Shown one piece after another: positions 30,180-40,465 of a DNA stretch of 64,000 bases. Source of the stretch: Shewanella putrefaciens (GTDB lineage Bacteria; Pseudomonadota; Gammaproteobacteria; Enterobacterales; Shewanellaceae); contig NZ_CP066369.1 of NCBI RefSeq assembly GCF_016406305.1, forward strand, positions 3,986,501 to 4,050,500, written 5' to 3'. The translations under genes and the position numbers were made by a program. Positions within the stretch are counted from its first letter, which is position 1. Every line of letters begins with the position of its first letter. A model generated the notes under the pieces. It was given only the letters and a program-made list of their open reading frames with translations, made no database searches and had not been told where the DNA came from.

Positions 30180-31031
30180 TTAACTCACCAACCCAAAGAT
30201 TGTCAGTAGTGAAAGTATGGCCACTATCAACGTAAAGTTACGTTTACTCAATACTAATAGTGCAAGGGTAGACTGTACACAAATAGGTGCACTGGACTCC
30301 TCGGGTAAAGGCTGCGCCGCTAATGCCGTTTCAACAACCACGGTTCTAGCGCTGGTAGTGAAACTTAACGCGCTACTGCGCCAGGCCGCCAGCCCTTCAC
30401 TAAACTGTCCGCTTAGGGCATAACCAAAGGCAAAGACTCGACTCGGCAACCAATCCAAAACGGCGATGACCTCGCCAACCAACGGCAAATTCAACGATTT
30501 ACGCACATTCTCTTCGGCATAAAAACGCGCCGTGCAATATAGCATGGCTCCCACAGGACCTAAGAAAATCAAAAAAAACGCCACTGCGCCGTAATAACGG
30601 TAGTTAATCCAAGCCACACTCTGGCCCACCTTAGCGCCTAAATCCCGCTCAGACACAGCCTCTAAACATTCGCTGCAATCAAGCTCCGCCGCAAAGTGAT
30701 AGCAAGCTTGAACATCGGCACGACACGCCGCCTGCATGTATTTTTTAAAGATATCCCGCTGCTTTTGGTGGTTAAAACAAATGATAGCGACTAATACCCA
30801 CAGGGCTAAACTCAGCAATCCCCAAAACATCCCCGAGGCTAACCAAGATAAAACGTAAACCACCAATGCGGGCAAGATTAAGGCGAGAGCCATCATAGGC
30901 GCAGTTAAAGAGGCTTTATCACCGAAAAAGGTCGACTGATAGGACTGCAATAATCGATCACATTGCCACGATGCCGGCAGCAGCTTAAGTCGCTCCACTA
31001 AAATAGCAATTAACAATGAAAACAATGCCAT
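30180..31031 (-). CDS. ampE: AmpE-like regulatory membrane protein
   Basis: A 283-residue inner-membrane protein with about four membrane segments (N-terminal near 1-15, about 45-85, 130-160 and a C-terminal segment). AmpE is the partner of AmpD in the E. coli ampDE pair linked to beta-lactamase control and peptidoglycan recycling; its biochemical role is not well known. It begins MALFSLLIAILVERLKLLP, typical of the family. It lies downstream of ampD on the same strand, but a 247-bp repeat (copy 2) separates them. The stop codon directly abuts repeat copy 1. Confidence 0.88.
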   Translation of the reverse strand: MALFSLLIAILVERLKLLPASWQCDRLLQSYQSTFFGDKASLTAPMMALALILPALVVYVLSWLASGMFWGLLSLALWVLVAIICFNHQKQRDIFKKYMQAACRADVQACYHFAAELDCSECLEAVSERDLGAKVGQSVAWINYRYYGAVAFFLIFLGPVGAMLYCTARFYAEENVRKSLNLPLVGEVIAVLDWLPSRVFAFGYALSGQFSEGLAAWRSSALSFTTSARTVVVETALAAQPLPEESSAPICVQSTLALLVLSKRNFTLIVAILSLLTIFGLVS

Positions 31032-31085
31032 CGGTTATACTCCTTGTAAAAATGGTTACGGATCACGGGACGGCGCTTACCGATT

Positions 31086-31310
31086 AAGGTTTACGGATGA
31101 CGGAACGTTCGCAGGCTCACTCACAGAACGCTCGATAACTGCTCCTGCGTTATTCTACCTCCTGCATCCATGCAGTCGTGCGCTTACCGTAAGGGCGAAG
31201 CCCGTTCCGTTATCTGTAAGTCGCGTAGCGACGTTCTGTTATCCCTATGACATCCGTAAGTCGCGTAGCGACGTTCTGTTATCCCTGTGGCATCCGTGAA
31301 TCGCGCAGCG
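31086..31310. repeat. Family-A intergenic repeat, copy 2
   Basis: The same module order as copy 1, with the identical 47-bp module at 31133-31179 and one more GTAAGTCGCG unit. It lies between ampD and ampE, and its right end includes the last codons of ampD. Confidence 0.9.
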
Positions 31311-31839
31311 TTTTTAAATACTTTTGCCAATCAAAGCTTTGGCCGGGATCTGTTTTACGCATGGGTGCGATATCGCAATGCCCTACAATTCGCTCCGCAG
31401 TTAATGACGGATATTCCTGCATTAAGGCAAGGGTCAACTCGGTGAGTTTCTGATACTGGACAACTGTGTAGGCTTCAGTATCCGTCCCCTCAAGCTCAAT
31501 ACCGATTGAAAAATCGTTGCAATTTTCCCTGTCACCATAGCGAGAAACCCCGGCATGCCAAGCCCTATCACTACAACTCACATATTGCACACATTCCCCA
31601 TCGCGGCGGATCAAAAAGTGGGCCGAAACCTGCAATTGGGCTAAATCGGCAAAACTGTCGTCGGCTTTGGTATCTAAACACCCTTTAAACAATTGATCAA
31701 TATAAGGTAAACCAAAACATCCCGCCGGTAAGCTGATATTGTGGATCACCAATAAACTTATTTCCCCAAAAGGGCGGCGATTAAAATGTGGCGACTCACA
31801 GCGCCGAGCACCACTATACCAGCCAAACTCAAAACTCAT
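31279..31839 (-). CDS. ampD: 1,6-anhydro-N-acetylmuramyl-L-alanine amidase AmpD
   Basis: AmpD cuts anhydro-muropeptides in the cytoplasm during peptidoglycan recycling, and its loss induces AmpC-type beta-lactamases. The protein is 186 residues. Zinc ligands H33, H154 and D164 are all present (VIHNISLP, VGHCDIAP, KTDPG), matching E. coli H34/H154/D164. The last nine residues (LRDSRMPQG) and the stop codon are encoded by the family-A repeat, so the natural C-terminus has been replaced. The gene is divergent from nadC, as in E. coli. Confidence 0.95.
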   Translation of the reverse strand: MSFEFGWYSGARRCESPHFNRRPFGEISLLVIHNISLPAGCFGLPYIDQLFKGCLDTKADDSFADLAQLQVSAHFLIRRDGECVQYVSCSDRAWHAGVSRYGDRENCNDFSIGIELEGTDTEAYTVVQYQKLTELTLALMQEYPSLTAERIVGHCDIAPMRKTDPGQSFDWQKYLKTLRDSRMPQG

Positions 31840-31857
31840 GTTAACTCCTTAAAAGAA

Positions 31858-32927
<1,070 letters not shown>

Positions 32928-32929
32928 AA

Positions 32930-33066
32930 AGGGCGCTTCGCTGCTAGAACGGACTTCGTCCTGCTAGAGCGTCGCTACGCTCCTTCTAGAATCTAGGGCC
33001 TAGAACCTAGATTCTAGATTCTAGCAGCTGCGTTTTTTGCAGCGTCCTAGAAGCGAAGCGCTCTAA
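32930..33066. repeat. Family-C CTAG/hairpin repeat after nadC
   Basis: The outer arms are inverted (GGGCGCTTCGCTGCTAG at the left, CTAGAAGCGAAGCGCTCT at the right). Inside are GGACTTCGTCC, GAGCGTCGCTACGCTC, several CTAGATT/CTAGAAT units and a CTGCG-TTTTTT-GCAG stem. The whole can fold into a long cruciform. It may double as the nadC terminator. Confidence 0.88.
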
Positions 33067-33827
33067 GCTCTAACATACGCAGCCCCCCCCTTTCTCCTCA
33101 TACAAATTAATGACTAAATATTGGCATTAGTCATACTTGCAGCACTTATATTGACTATGTCAATTTTTTGTTAGAACAGAATTCGGTATGTTGCCAGTTC
33201 TTTAGACAAAATAATCATTTTATTCATGTTTTCGGTAAAATTGTTGTTTCATTTTATTTAACTTTGTACTAACTTTTACATAGGCGAGATGGCCATAGGC
33301 CAACCTCACCAAAGGCAAGCATATGCCATCTGCACGTTTGTATAAGTGTATAAGCCTGCTGATACAGGGGATGATACAAAGGTGGAGCGAAGGTTGGAGT
33401 AAAGAGAGTGTCAAAAATGTGTCAGCCGAAAGTTGGCACAACAATGAGACCTCAAATATGCTTGATGCGTCACCTTAAAGGTATTGACTGATAAAGCGTC
33501 CAGCAATGGCTTTAGGGGGAGGTAAAGGTTCATCGTAGGTGAAGCAATACTAAAGCAGTAAGCTTTCCCTAACGATAGATCAACTTAAGGTACGGTTGCC
33601 GAAAGGTGTATCTTTTAACCATGCTAATTAGCCCTAAGCGCTTAGACTTACATTAACTAGCGGTCGCGTAACGTTGACTTGTAAAATAAATGTAAAAATG
33701 CTTAGGTTAAACCATAAAAACGTGGCGATATAAGATAGCTACAAGACAGATAGATGACAGAGCATCTGTAGTGCGATGTTATATATCAAACAAATTAGTA
33801 ACTTACTGCGTAAGCTGGAGAGATAAA
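33067..33827. other. Long non-coding region upstream of pilA
   Basis: This 760-bp gap begins with AT-rich DNA and has no convincing protein gene. A 74-residue minus-strand frame (33220-33444) lacks homology and a ribosome site. It contains a probable structured RNA (33486-33620) and a 12-bp palindrome CTAAGCGCTTAG (33634-33645). No GG-N10-GC sigma-54 site for pilA could be found. Confidence 0.6.
33493..33620 (+). ncRNA. Candidate structured RNA or leader upstream of pilA
   Basis: Complementary blocks: AAAGC 33493-33497 with GCTTT 33509-33513; TTAGGG 33512-33517 with CCCTAA 33567-33572; inside that stem TTCA/TGAA (33529-33532, 33540-33543) and a perfect AAAGC-AGTAA-GCTTT hairpin (33552-33566); then CGG-TTG-CCG (33593-33601). 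The 3' part GGTTGCCGA resembles the end of c-di-GMP-I riboswitches, but the conserved GACGCAAAGC core is absent. Function and boundaries are unknown. Confidence 0.3.
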
Positions 33828-34274
33828 ATGAAAGGTCTTCGTTTAAATAAAGGGCTAAATAAGCAAGCTCAAGGTTTTACCTTAATCGAATTAATGATTG
33901 TTGTCGCCATTATCGGTATTTTGGCCGCAATCGCACTACCTGCGTATCAACAATACACTCTTAAATCTAAATTTTCTGAAGTTGTATTAGGAACTGCAGC
34001 CACTAAGACTGCTGTTGAGATTTGCGCACAAGATCTTGCGACTGTAACAGGTTGTTCTGATGGTTCGAATGGCAATGGTTGGTCATTGGCTGCTGTTGGA
34101 GCTTCAGGTAATATACTATCGATTACAACTGCCGATGGTGTTATTACAGCAACAGCTGCAACTGCAAATGGTTTAACAGGTCAGACTTATACACTAACCC
34201 CTGCTTATGCAAATGGAAAAGTAACTTGGACAATCGGTGGTACATGTAAGACTGGTACACCTGTAATGTGCTAA
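33828..34274 (+). CDS. pilA: Type IV major pilin
   Basis: A prepilin of 148 residues. The 16-residue leader ends KQAQG, followed by the type III signal [20 protein letters not shown] with mature F1 and E5, a hydrophobic N-terminal helix and a variable globular C-terminus. The C-terminal cysteine pair ([12 protein letters not shown]) should close the D-region, and another pair (EIC...VTGC) lies earlier. ATG at 33828 is preceded by GGAG. It is cleaved by PilD and assembled by PilB/PilC, whose genes follow. Confidence 0.96.
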   Translation: MKGLRLNKGLNKQAQGFTLIELMIVVAIIGILAAIALPAYQQYTLKSKFSEVVLGTAATKTAVEICAQDLATVTGCSDGSNGNGWSLAAVGASGNILSITTADGVITATAATANGLTGQTYTLTPAYANGKVTWTIGGTCKTGTPVMC

Positions 34275-34366
34275 TTGAAAATTTCGGGGTTAAGCTCATA
34301 TAACGACTTAAACCCCGATTTCAATTACTCAAATCCATATTCGTTGTTTTGGAAAAGCTTTCTCTT

Positions 34367-36076
34367 ATGCCAACAACAGGTCTTCATCTCGGTTTATCTA
34401 CCCTCTTTATCCGTAAGGGCCTGCTAAATGAAGAGCAGATGGCGAATGCCATCACCAAATCCCGCCAAACAAAACAAGCCCTAGTTAGCACCTTAGTGCA
34501 GGGCAAACTGATCTCGGCCCGCGCCATTGCCGAGCTTTGCTATGAGGAATATGGCACACCGCTACTGGATTTAGCTGAATTTGATATTAGCGCCATCCCC
34601 GAAGAATTTATCAATAAAAAACTGATTGAAAAACACCGCTGCCTACCGCTGTTTAAACGGGGCAATCGCCTCTATATTGGCACCTCCGACCCCACCAATA
34701 TCGCCGCGCTGGAGGATTTTCAGTTTAGCGCCGGCCTACATGCCGAAGCCATTTTGGTGGAGGAAGATAAGCTCGCTAAGGCACTGGAAAAAATCCTCGA
34801 AGAGGATATTACCGGCCTAGATTTAGGCGGTATGGATGAGGCGGCGCTGGCGGGGATTGAAATCACCGATACCGATAGGCGCAATGAGGAACCCACGGGG
34901 GATAGCAGTGACGATGCCCCTATCGTTATTTATATCAACAAGATATTAACCGATGCTATTCGTAAGGGCGCATCGGACTTGCATTTTGAGCCCTATGAGA
35001 AACGCTACCGCATTCGTTTTCGTATCGATGGGATTTTGCATGAGGTCTCAGAGCCGCCCATTAGCCTGGCGGGCAGGTTATCGGCCCGGTTAAAGGTAAT
35101 GTCAAAACTCGATATTGCCGAGCGCCGGGTGCCGCAGGATGGGCGGATAAAAATGAAGCTCTCCCGCACTAAGTCCATCGACTTTCGGGTGAGCACCCTA
35201 CCCACCCTCTGGGGTGAAAAAATTGTAATGCGGATCTTGGACTCCTCCTCCGCACAATTGGGGATTGAAAAGCTCGGTTACGAGCCGGACCAAGAGAAAC
35301 TCTATTTAGAAATGCTGGCCAAACCCCAGGGGATGATCCTCGTTACTGGTCCCACGGGTTCGGGTAAAACCGTCTCCCTTTATACTGGGTTAAATATTCT
35401 TAATACCGAGGAACGTAATATCTCTACCGCCGAAGATCCGGTGGAAATTAACCTCGAGGGTGTCAATCAGGTTCATATTAACTTAAAGGCGGGGCTAACC
35501 TTTGCCTCGGCCCTGCGGTCATTTTTACGCCAAGACCCAGATGTAGTTATGGTGGGGGAAATTCGCGACTTAGAAACCGCTGAGATTGCCATTAAGGCGG
35601 CGCAAACGGGTCACTTAGTGTTATCGACCCTACACACTAACTCGGCGGCGGAAACCTTAACCCGTTTAATCAATATGGGCGTACCTGGCTATAATATCGC
35701 CAGTTCAGTCAACCTGATCATCGCCCAGCGCCTCGCCCGTAGACTCTGTCCCGAGTGTAAGCAGAGTGAAGATGTTCCCGAACATGAATTGCTGCGGTTA
35801 GGTTTTAGTGAAGCACAAATTACCCAAGGTTTTACCAGCTTTAAGCCCGTTGGCTGTGAGCATTGCTCCGGCGGCTATAAGGGCCGCGTGGGGATTTATG
35901 AGGTGATGAAAATGTCCGATGAAATTGCCCGCACTATTATGGAAGGTGGCAACTCACTGCAAATAGCCACCCAAGCTAAGGCCCAAGGCATGCGCGATCT
36001 GCGCCAATCAGGCTTATTAAAAGTGATACAGGGCGTAACCAGTATTGCCGAAGTCAATCGGGTGACGAGTTTTTAA
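34367..36076 (+). CDS. pilB: Type IV pilus extension ATPase
   Basis: A hexameric ATPase that drives pilus assembly, 569 residues from ATG 34367 (a TTG at 34349 gives six more). The N-terminal MshEN/GSPII_E region (about 1-150) could bind c-di-GMP in some relatives. Walker A GPTGSGKT is at 328-335, then the Asp box TAEDPVE, Walker B region VMVGEIRD, and a His-box [15 protein letters not shown]. The zinc cysteines are in CPECK and CEHC. It lies about 90 bp after pilA. Confidence 0.97.
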   Translation: MPTTGLHLGLSTLFIRKGLLNEEQMANAITKSRQTKQALVSTLVQGKLISARAIAELCYEEYGTPLLDLAEFDISAIPEEFINKKLIEKHRCLPLFKRGNRLYIGTSDPTNIAALEDFQFSAGLHAEAILVEEDKLAKALEKILEEDITGLDLGGMDEAALAGIEITDTDRRNEEPTGDSSDDAPIVIYINKILTDAIRKGASDLHFEPYEKRYRIRFRIDGILHEVSEPPISLAGRLSARLKVMSKLDIAERRVPQDGRIKMKLSRTKSIDFRVSTLPTLWGEKIVMRILDSSSAQLGIEKLGYEPDQEKLYLEMLAKPQGMILVTGPTGSGKTVSLYTGLNILNTEERNISTAEDPVEINLEGVNQVHINLKAGLTFASALRSFLRQDPDVVMVGEIRDLETAEIAIKAAQTGHLVLSTLHTNSAAETLTRLINMGVPGYNIASSVNLIIAQRLARRLCPECKQSEDVPEHELLRLGFSEAQITQGFTSFKPVGCEHCSGGYKGRVGIYEVMKMSDEIARTIMEGGNSLQIATQAKAQGMRDLRQSGLLKVIQGVTSIAEVNRVTSF

Positions 36077-36159
36077 CAAGGCTTGATCACAGAACGTCAC
36101 TGTGTGACTGACAGAATATGGAACGCTACGCTCACCGAAAAACGTTAAAAATAGGCTTT

Positions 36160-36235
36160 ATACTATAATACTGTAAGCGCAGCGTTCCGAACACAGTAAG
36201 GGCGCAGCCCGTTCTGTAAGCGCAGCGCTCCTCTT
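36160..36235. repeat. Short family-A-like repeat between pilB and pilC
   Basis: The modules GTAAGCGCAGCG, AGTAAGGGCGCAGCCCGTTC and GTAAGCGCAGCG are hairpin-forming and related to those at 38820 and 41220. They separate pilB from pilC. Confidence 0.75.
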
Positions 36236-36261
36236 CGTTTTTCAACCTAACAGGATTATTT

Positions 36262-37527
36262 ATGGCTACGGCAACGACATTAAAAAAGCCCCGCGCCAAA
36301 AAGACGGAGCAAAAAGGCCAACCGAAAATTTATACCTTTGAATGGAAAGGGGTAAACCGCGATGGCGCCAAAACTGGCGGCGAACTCAAGGGCGCCACAG
36401 TTGCCGAAATAAAAAGCCAGCTTAAATCCCAGGGTGTTAACCCTAAAGTAGTGCGTAAAAAATCCGCACCCTTCTTTGCCCGTAATCCCGATATTAAACC
36501 TATGGATATCGCTATGGTAACTCGCCAAATTGCCACTATGTTGGCGGCGGGCGTTCCCCTAGTGACCACCATAGAAATGTTAGGTCGCGGTCATGAAAAA
36601 CTAAAGATGCGTGAACTCCTAGGCACTGTGCTTTCGGAAATCCAATCGGGTATTCCATTATCGGACGCGCTGCGCCCCCATAGGCGTTATTTCGATGATT
36701 TATATGTCGACTTAGTCGCAGCGGGTGAGCACTCGGGCTCACTCGATGCGGTATTCGATCGTATCGCCACCTATAGGGAAAAAGCCGAGCAGTTAAAATC
36801 GAAAATTAAAAAAGCCATGTTCTACCCCGCAGCCGTAGTTGTAGTCGCAGTTGCCGTTACTGTACTATTACTGCTCTTTGTGGTACCGCAATTTGAAGAA
36901 ATTTTTAAGGGTTTTGGCGCCGAACTCCCCGCCTTCACTCAACTAATTATTGGCATCTCGCGTTTTTTACAGAGCTCTTGGTATTTTTTCTTCGCAGCCA
37001 TTGTCATCAGTATCTGGTTATTTGTGCGCGCCCACCGTAACTCACAGGCCCTTCGCGACCGCGTCGATGAGCTAGTGCTTAAAATCCCCATTATCGGCGA
37101 GATATTGCATAAAGCGGCTATGGCACGATTTTCCCGCACCTTAGCCACTACCTTTGCCGCTGGGGTGCCGCTTATCGATGGCATGGAATCCGCCGCGGGT
37201 GCATCCGGCAATGCGGTCTACCGCAAAGCCCTGCTTAAAGTGCGCCAAGAAGTGATGGCGGGGATGCAGATGAACGTCGCCATGCGCACCACTGGGCTTT
37301 TCCCCGACATGCTGATCCAAATGGTGATGATAGGCGAAGAGTCAGGCTCACTAGATAATATGCTCAATAAGGTCGCTAATATTTATGAGATGCAGGTGGA
37401 TGATGCAGTCGATGGCCTATCGAGCCTAATTGAGCCCATTATGATGGTGGTGATTGGCACACTCGTAGGTGGCCTAATTGTGGGTATGTACCTGCCTATC
37501 TTCCAAATGGGAAATGTCGTAGGCTAA
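36262..37527 (+). CDS. pilC: Type IV pilus inner-membrane platform protein
   Basis: A 421-residue polytopic protein with two T2SSF domains (about 80-205 and 285-410). Membrane segments lie near 185-215, 230-260 and the C-terminus (MMVVIGTLVGGLIVGMYLPIF). The basic N-terminus (KKPRAKKTEQKG) is followed by a cytoplasmic domain contacting PilB. It is the platform on which pilin is added. Repeats lie on both sides, so expression from the pilB promoter would pass through hairpin-rich DNA. Confidence 0.96.
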   Translation: MATATTLKKPRAKKTEQKGQPKIYTFEWKGVNRDGAKTGGELKGATVAEIKSQLKSQGVNPKVVRKKSAPFFARNPDIKPMDIAMVTRQIATMLAAGVPLVTTIEMLGRGHEKLKMRELLGTVLSEIQSGIPLSDALRPHRRYFDDLYVDLVAAGEHSGSLDAVFDRIATYREKAEQLKSKIKKAMFYPAAVVVVAVAVTVLLLLFVVPQFEEIFKGFGAELPAFTQLIIGISRFLQSSWYFFFAAIVISIWLFVRAHRNSQALRDRVDELVLKIPIIGEILHKAAMARFSRTLATTFAAGVPLIDGMESAAGASGNAVYRKALLKVRQEVMAGMQMNVAMRTTGLFPDMLIQMVMIGEESGSLDNMLNKVANIYEMQVDDAVDGLSSLIEPIMMVVIGTLVGGLIVGMYLPIFQMGNVVG

Positions 37528-37540
37528 GGCTAAAGTTAAG

Positions 37541-37792
37541 AAGGACGCTTCGCTGCTAGGGCGGACTTCGTCCTGCTAGAGCGTCGCTACGCTCCTTCTA
37601 GAACATAAGTACATAAAGCTGGATCCCCGCGTCGATAACTGCTCCTGCGTTATTCTACCTCCTGCATCCATGCAGTCGTACGCGAGGATGACGGCTTAAG
37701 CGCGACTTAGCTTAGGGCCTAGAATCTATAAGGGCGTAGCCCGTCCTAGCAGCTGCGCTTTTTGCAGCGTTCTAGAAGCGAAGCGCCCTGTT
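37541..37792. repeat. Family-C repeat interrupted by a REP hairpin carrying the 47-bp module
   Basis: The outer parts (37541-37606 and 37713-37792) match the two halves of the element at 32930. Between them is a hairpin GGATCCCCGCGT / ACGCGAGGATGAC whose loop is the 47-bp module (37633-37679). This is a nested composite, located between pilC and pilD. Confidence 0.88.
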
Positions 37793-37818
37793 TTTCCAAT
37801 AACATTATAAGTAAGAGT

Positions 37819-38760
37819 ATGACTGAATTTATCACTTTATTAGGCCAATCTTTTGGCCACTCTTTTGACCAGAGCCCTTGGCTTTTCGTAACCTTAAGCT
37901 TTGTTTTTGCGGCGACTATTGGCAGCTTTTTAAATGTCGTTATTCATCGATTCCCTGTGATGATGAAGCGCGAATGGCAGCAGGAATGTAATCAATATTT
38001 ACAGGAATACCATGCCGATATAGTTACACAAATCGGTATCGAAAAGCTCAACAAACCCATAGATAACTACCCCGAAAAATATAACCTCGTTGTGCCAGGT
38101 TCTGCCTGTCCTAAGTGCAAAACCGCGATAAAACCTTGGCATAATCTACCCGTATTAGGTTGGTTAATGCTTAAGGGCAAATGCGCCGCTTGCCACGCTC
38201 CTATTTCAAGCCGTTACCCTATTGTTGAATTAATCACGGGCCTTTTGGTGGCGACCTTGGCCTGGCATTTTGGCCCGAGTTGGCAATTTGTCTGCGCCAG
38301 CATCTTAACTTTTGTGCTTATCGCACTTACGGGTGTCGATTTGGATGAAATGTTGCTGCCCGATCAATTAACCCTGCCTTTACTCTGGCTGGGATTGCTG
38401 CTCAATTTAAACCACACCTTCGTCAGCCCAACCGATGCGATTATCGGCGCTGTAGCGGGCTATTTAAGTTTATGGTCCATTTTCTGGCTGTTTAAGTTAC
38501 TCACAGGCAAGGAAGGCATGGGTTATGGGGACTTTAAACTGCTGGCGGTATTTGGCGCATGGCTCGGCTGGCAGCTGCTCCCCCTTGTTATCCTGCTCTC
38601 ATCCTTAGTTGGTGCCGTTGTGGGCCTCACTATGATTGTCACTAAACGCAATCAACTGGGTAACCCCATTCCCTTTGGCCCCTACATCGCCGCCGCTGGT
38701 TGGATAGCGGTAATATGGGGACACCCCATAGTGGATTGGTATTTAAGTACGCTGAACTAA
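37819..38760 (+). CDS. pilD: Prepilin leader peptidase / N-methyltransferase
   Basis: PilD cleaves prepilins (and usually type II secretion pseudopilins) at the G|F site and methylates the new N-terminus. It has 313 residues from ATG 37819. It has a membrane segment at the N-terminus, a cytoplasmic zinc domain with CPKC and CAAC, then about six membrane segments. The two catalytic aspartates are in TGVDLDEMLLPD and GMGYGDFKLL. The upstream part of the frame lies in repeat DNA, so the later start is used. Confidence 0.96.
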   Translation: MTEFITLLGQSFGHSFDQSPWLFVTLSFVFAATIGSFLNVVIHRFPVMMKREWQQECNQYLQEYHADIVTQIGIEKLNKPIDNYPEKYNLVVPGSACPKCKTAIKPWHNLPVLGWLMLKGKCAACHAPISSRYPIVELITGLLVATLAWHFGPSWQFVCASILTFVLIALTGVDLDEMLLPDQLTLPLLWLGLLLNLNHTFVSPTDAIIGAVAGYLSLWSIFWLFKLLTGKEGMGYGDFKLLAVFGAWLGWQLLPLVILLSSLVGAVVGLTMIVTKRNQLGNPIPFGPYIAAAGWIAVIWGHPIVDWYLSTLN

Positions 38761-38782
38761 CAGAGCGTGCTGCGCGTAAGGA

Positions 38783-38999
38783 TAACGGAACGTTCGCAGG
38801 CTCACTTACTGAACGCTTCTCTTACGGTAAGGGCGAAGCCCGTTCCGTTATCTGTGAGTCGCGTAGCGACGTTCTGTTATCTGTGAGTCGCGTAGCGACG
38901 TTCTGTTATCTGTGAGTCGCGTAGCGACGTTCTGTTATCCCAGAGGCATCCGTAAGTCACGTAGTGACGTTCCGTAGCCGCAAAGCGGTGTTCCGAATT
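38783..38999. repeat. Family-A repeat with a 29-bp unit repeated three times
   Basis: The 5' module GGATAACGGAACGTTCGCAG and the GGGCGAAGCCC hairpin are present, but the 47-bp module is absent. Three contiguous identical 29-bp units (38851-38879, 38880-38908, 38909-38937) each contain the GTCGC-GTA-GCGAC hairpin, and a diverged unit follows at 38950. It lies between pilD and coaE. Confidence 0.92.
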
Positions 39000-39041
39000 T
39001 TTGTAAGCGCAGCGTCCTTCTTAGTTTATTAAGAGAATTTT

Positions 39042-39659
39042 ATGTCTAAATTTGTTGTCGGCCTGACGGGTGGCATTGGTAGCGGTAAAACGACAGTAGC
39101 CAATTTATTTGCCGCCGAAGGTATTACTCTGGTCGATGCCGATATCGTTGCCAGGGACGTCGTTGCCCCGGGCTCAAGTGGGCTTAAGGCTATTGTGGCG
39201 CATTTTGGCGCGGATATTTTAACCCCTGAGGGCAGTCTCGATCGTGCCAAGCTTAGGCAAAGAATATTTAGCCATGATGAAGAGCGGGAATGGTTGAATC
39301 AGCTCTTGCATCCTATGATCCGCCAAGAAATGCAAAAACAGGTAGAAAATGCGACTTCACCATACGTAATTATGGTCGTGCCCTTGCTATTTGAGAATAG
39401 GTTAGATAGGTTAGTCAATCGGACTTTAGTGGTGGATATTTCACCGGATTTACAGATTAGTCGTACCGTAAAACGGGACAATGTCGATGCATCTCAAGTA
39501 AATAACATCATTAATAGCCAATGTAGTCGCAGCGAAAAACTCGCAAGAGCCGACGACATTATTGATAATCAGGGAGAGATATCAACCTTAAAACGAGAGG
39601 TGCTAGCATTGCACCAACGCTATTTACACTTATCCGGTACAAATAACGCCCATGACTGA
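39042..39659 (+). CDS. coaE: Dephospho-CoA kinase
   Basis: CoaE catalyses the last step of coenzyme A synthesis, phosphorylating the ribose 3'-hydroxyl. It has 205 residues, usual for the family. The P-loop GGIGSGKT is at 10-17, then DADIVAR and VMVVPLLFE. Its end overlaps zapD by 8 bases, so translation is probably coupled. The gene order coaE-zapD-yacG matches E. coli. Confidence 0.97.
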   Translation: MSKFVVGLTGGIGSGKTTVANLFAAEGITLVDADIVARDVVAPGSSGLKAIVAHFGADILTPEGSLDRAKLRQRIFSHDEEREWLNQLLHPMIRQEMQKQVENATSPYVIMVVPLLFENRLDRLVNRTLVVDISPDLQISRTVKRDNVDASQVNNIINSQCSRSEKLARADDIIDNQGEISTLKREVLALHQRYLHLSGTNNAHD

Positions 39660-40386
39660 CTTAGTTTACGAACAGCCATTAAACGAGAAAATTCGCAGCT
39701 ATTTACGGCTCGAATACCTCGATAAGCAGCTGCGTAACAACCTAAGCCACGACCACCAGCATCGATGCTTTTACCCACTGTTTTCCCTGTGTGAATTATC
39801 GGAACGCTGTGATTACCGCAATGAAGTCTTAAAAGATATTGAACGAAATCTACTGCAACTCTACAAATGGCAAGGGCTCGACCATGTAGATAATGAGCAA
39901 ATAGCCTTTTATATTGACGCCCTCATGCAAGCTCGCGATCCCCTGCAAAAACCCGAACGTTGTGGTGGCCAACTCAAACAAGACAGATTTTTATCCGCAC
40001 TGAGGCAACGTTTTGGAATGCCAGGCGCTTGTTGTAACTTCGATCTTCCCCAACTGCATTTTTGGCTCTCTAAGCCGTGGGAAGAAAGACAGCAAGATTA
40101 TCTCACTTGGATTGCCCACTTTGAGCCCTTGCTCACGCCCATCACCTTACTGCTGCAACTGACTCGCAGCACCGCACATTATGATAACGCTGTCGCCCAT
40201 GCTGGTTTTTACCAAGGCGATAGCGCCCAGGCTTTATCCTTAGTTCGGGTTAAAATTGATGCAGCCCAAGGTTGTTATCCCACCATTAGCGGCCATAAAA
40301 ATCGCTATGCGATCCACTTTGTCCAATTCGATCAGCAACGCCACTCCGATAGATCCATCGATTTCTTACTAGCGACCTGCGCCTGA
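39652..40386 (+). CDS. zapD: Cell division protein ZapD
   Basis: ZapD cross-links FtsZ filaments at the division ring. It has 244 residues (E. coli 247). It begins with the family N-terminus [19 protein letters not shown], includes LSACRQRFG-type helices and ends in a beta-rich domain. It overlaps coaE by 8 bases. Confidence 0.95.
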   Translation: MTDLVYEQPLNEKIRSYLRLEYLDKQLRNNLSHDHQHRCFYPLFSLCELSERCDYRNEVLKDIERNLLQLYKWQGLDHVDNEQIAFYIDALMQARDPLQKPERCGGQLKQDRFLSALRQRFGMPGACCNFDLPQLHFWLSKPWEERQQDYLTWIAHFEPLLTPITLLLQLTRSTAHYDNAVAHAGFYQGDSAQALSLVRVKIDAAQGCYPTISGHKNRYAIHFVQFDQQRHSDRSIDFLLATCA

Positions 40387-40410
40387 AGCCTTTACACTAA
40401 CCGCATTGAT

Positions 40411-40440
40411 CCGTTATCCGTTATCCGTTATCCGTTATCC
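40411..40440. repeat. Tandem 7-bp repeat (CCGTTAT x4)
   Basis: CCGTTAT is repeated four times and followed by CC, 25 bp upstream of the yacG start. It is the same word as the family-A terminal CCGTTATCC. Confidence 0.93.
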
Positions 40441-40465
40441 AGCAGTAAATCACGGGATCCACATT

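Noticed and set aside
29920..30183. 87-residue frame after the pdhR promoter
   Set aside because: It is entirely repeat DNA of family A.
33220..33444. 74-residue minus-strand frame
   Set aside because: No ribosome site, no recognisable similarity, and an unusual Leu/Cys-rich composition; likely chance.
33540..33610. c-di-GMP-I (GEMM) riboswitch upstream of pilA
   Set aside because: The 3' end (GGTTGCCGA) is similar, but the conserved GACGCAAAGC core and GNRA loop are missing. Kept only as an unnamed structured region.
33070..33827. Sigma-54 promoter for pilA
   Set aside because: No GG-N10-GC pair with TGGCAC/TTGC character was found; TGGCGATATAAGATAGC has a 12-base gap.
38851..38937. CRISPR-like spacing of a 29-bp repeat
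   Set aside because: The units are contiguous with no spacers, and no cas gene is nearby.
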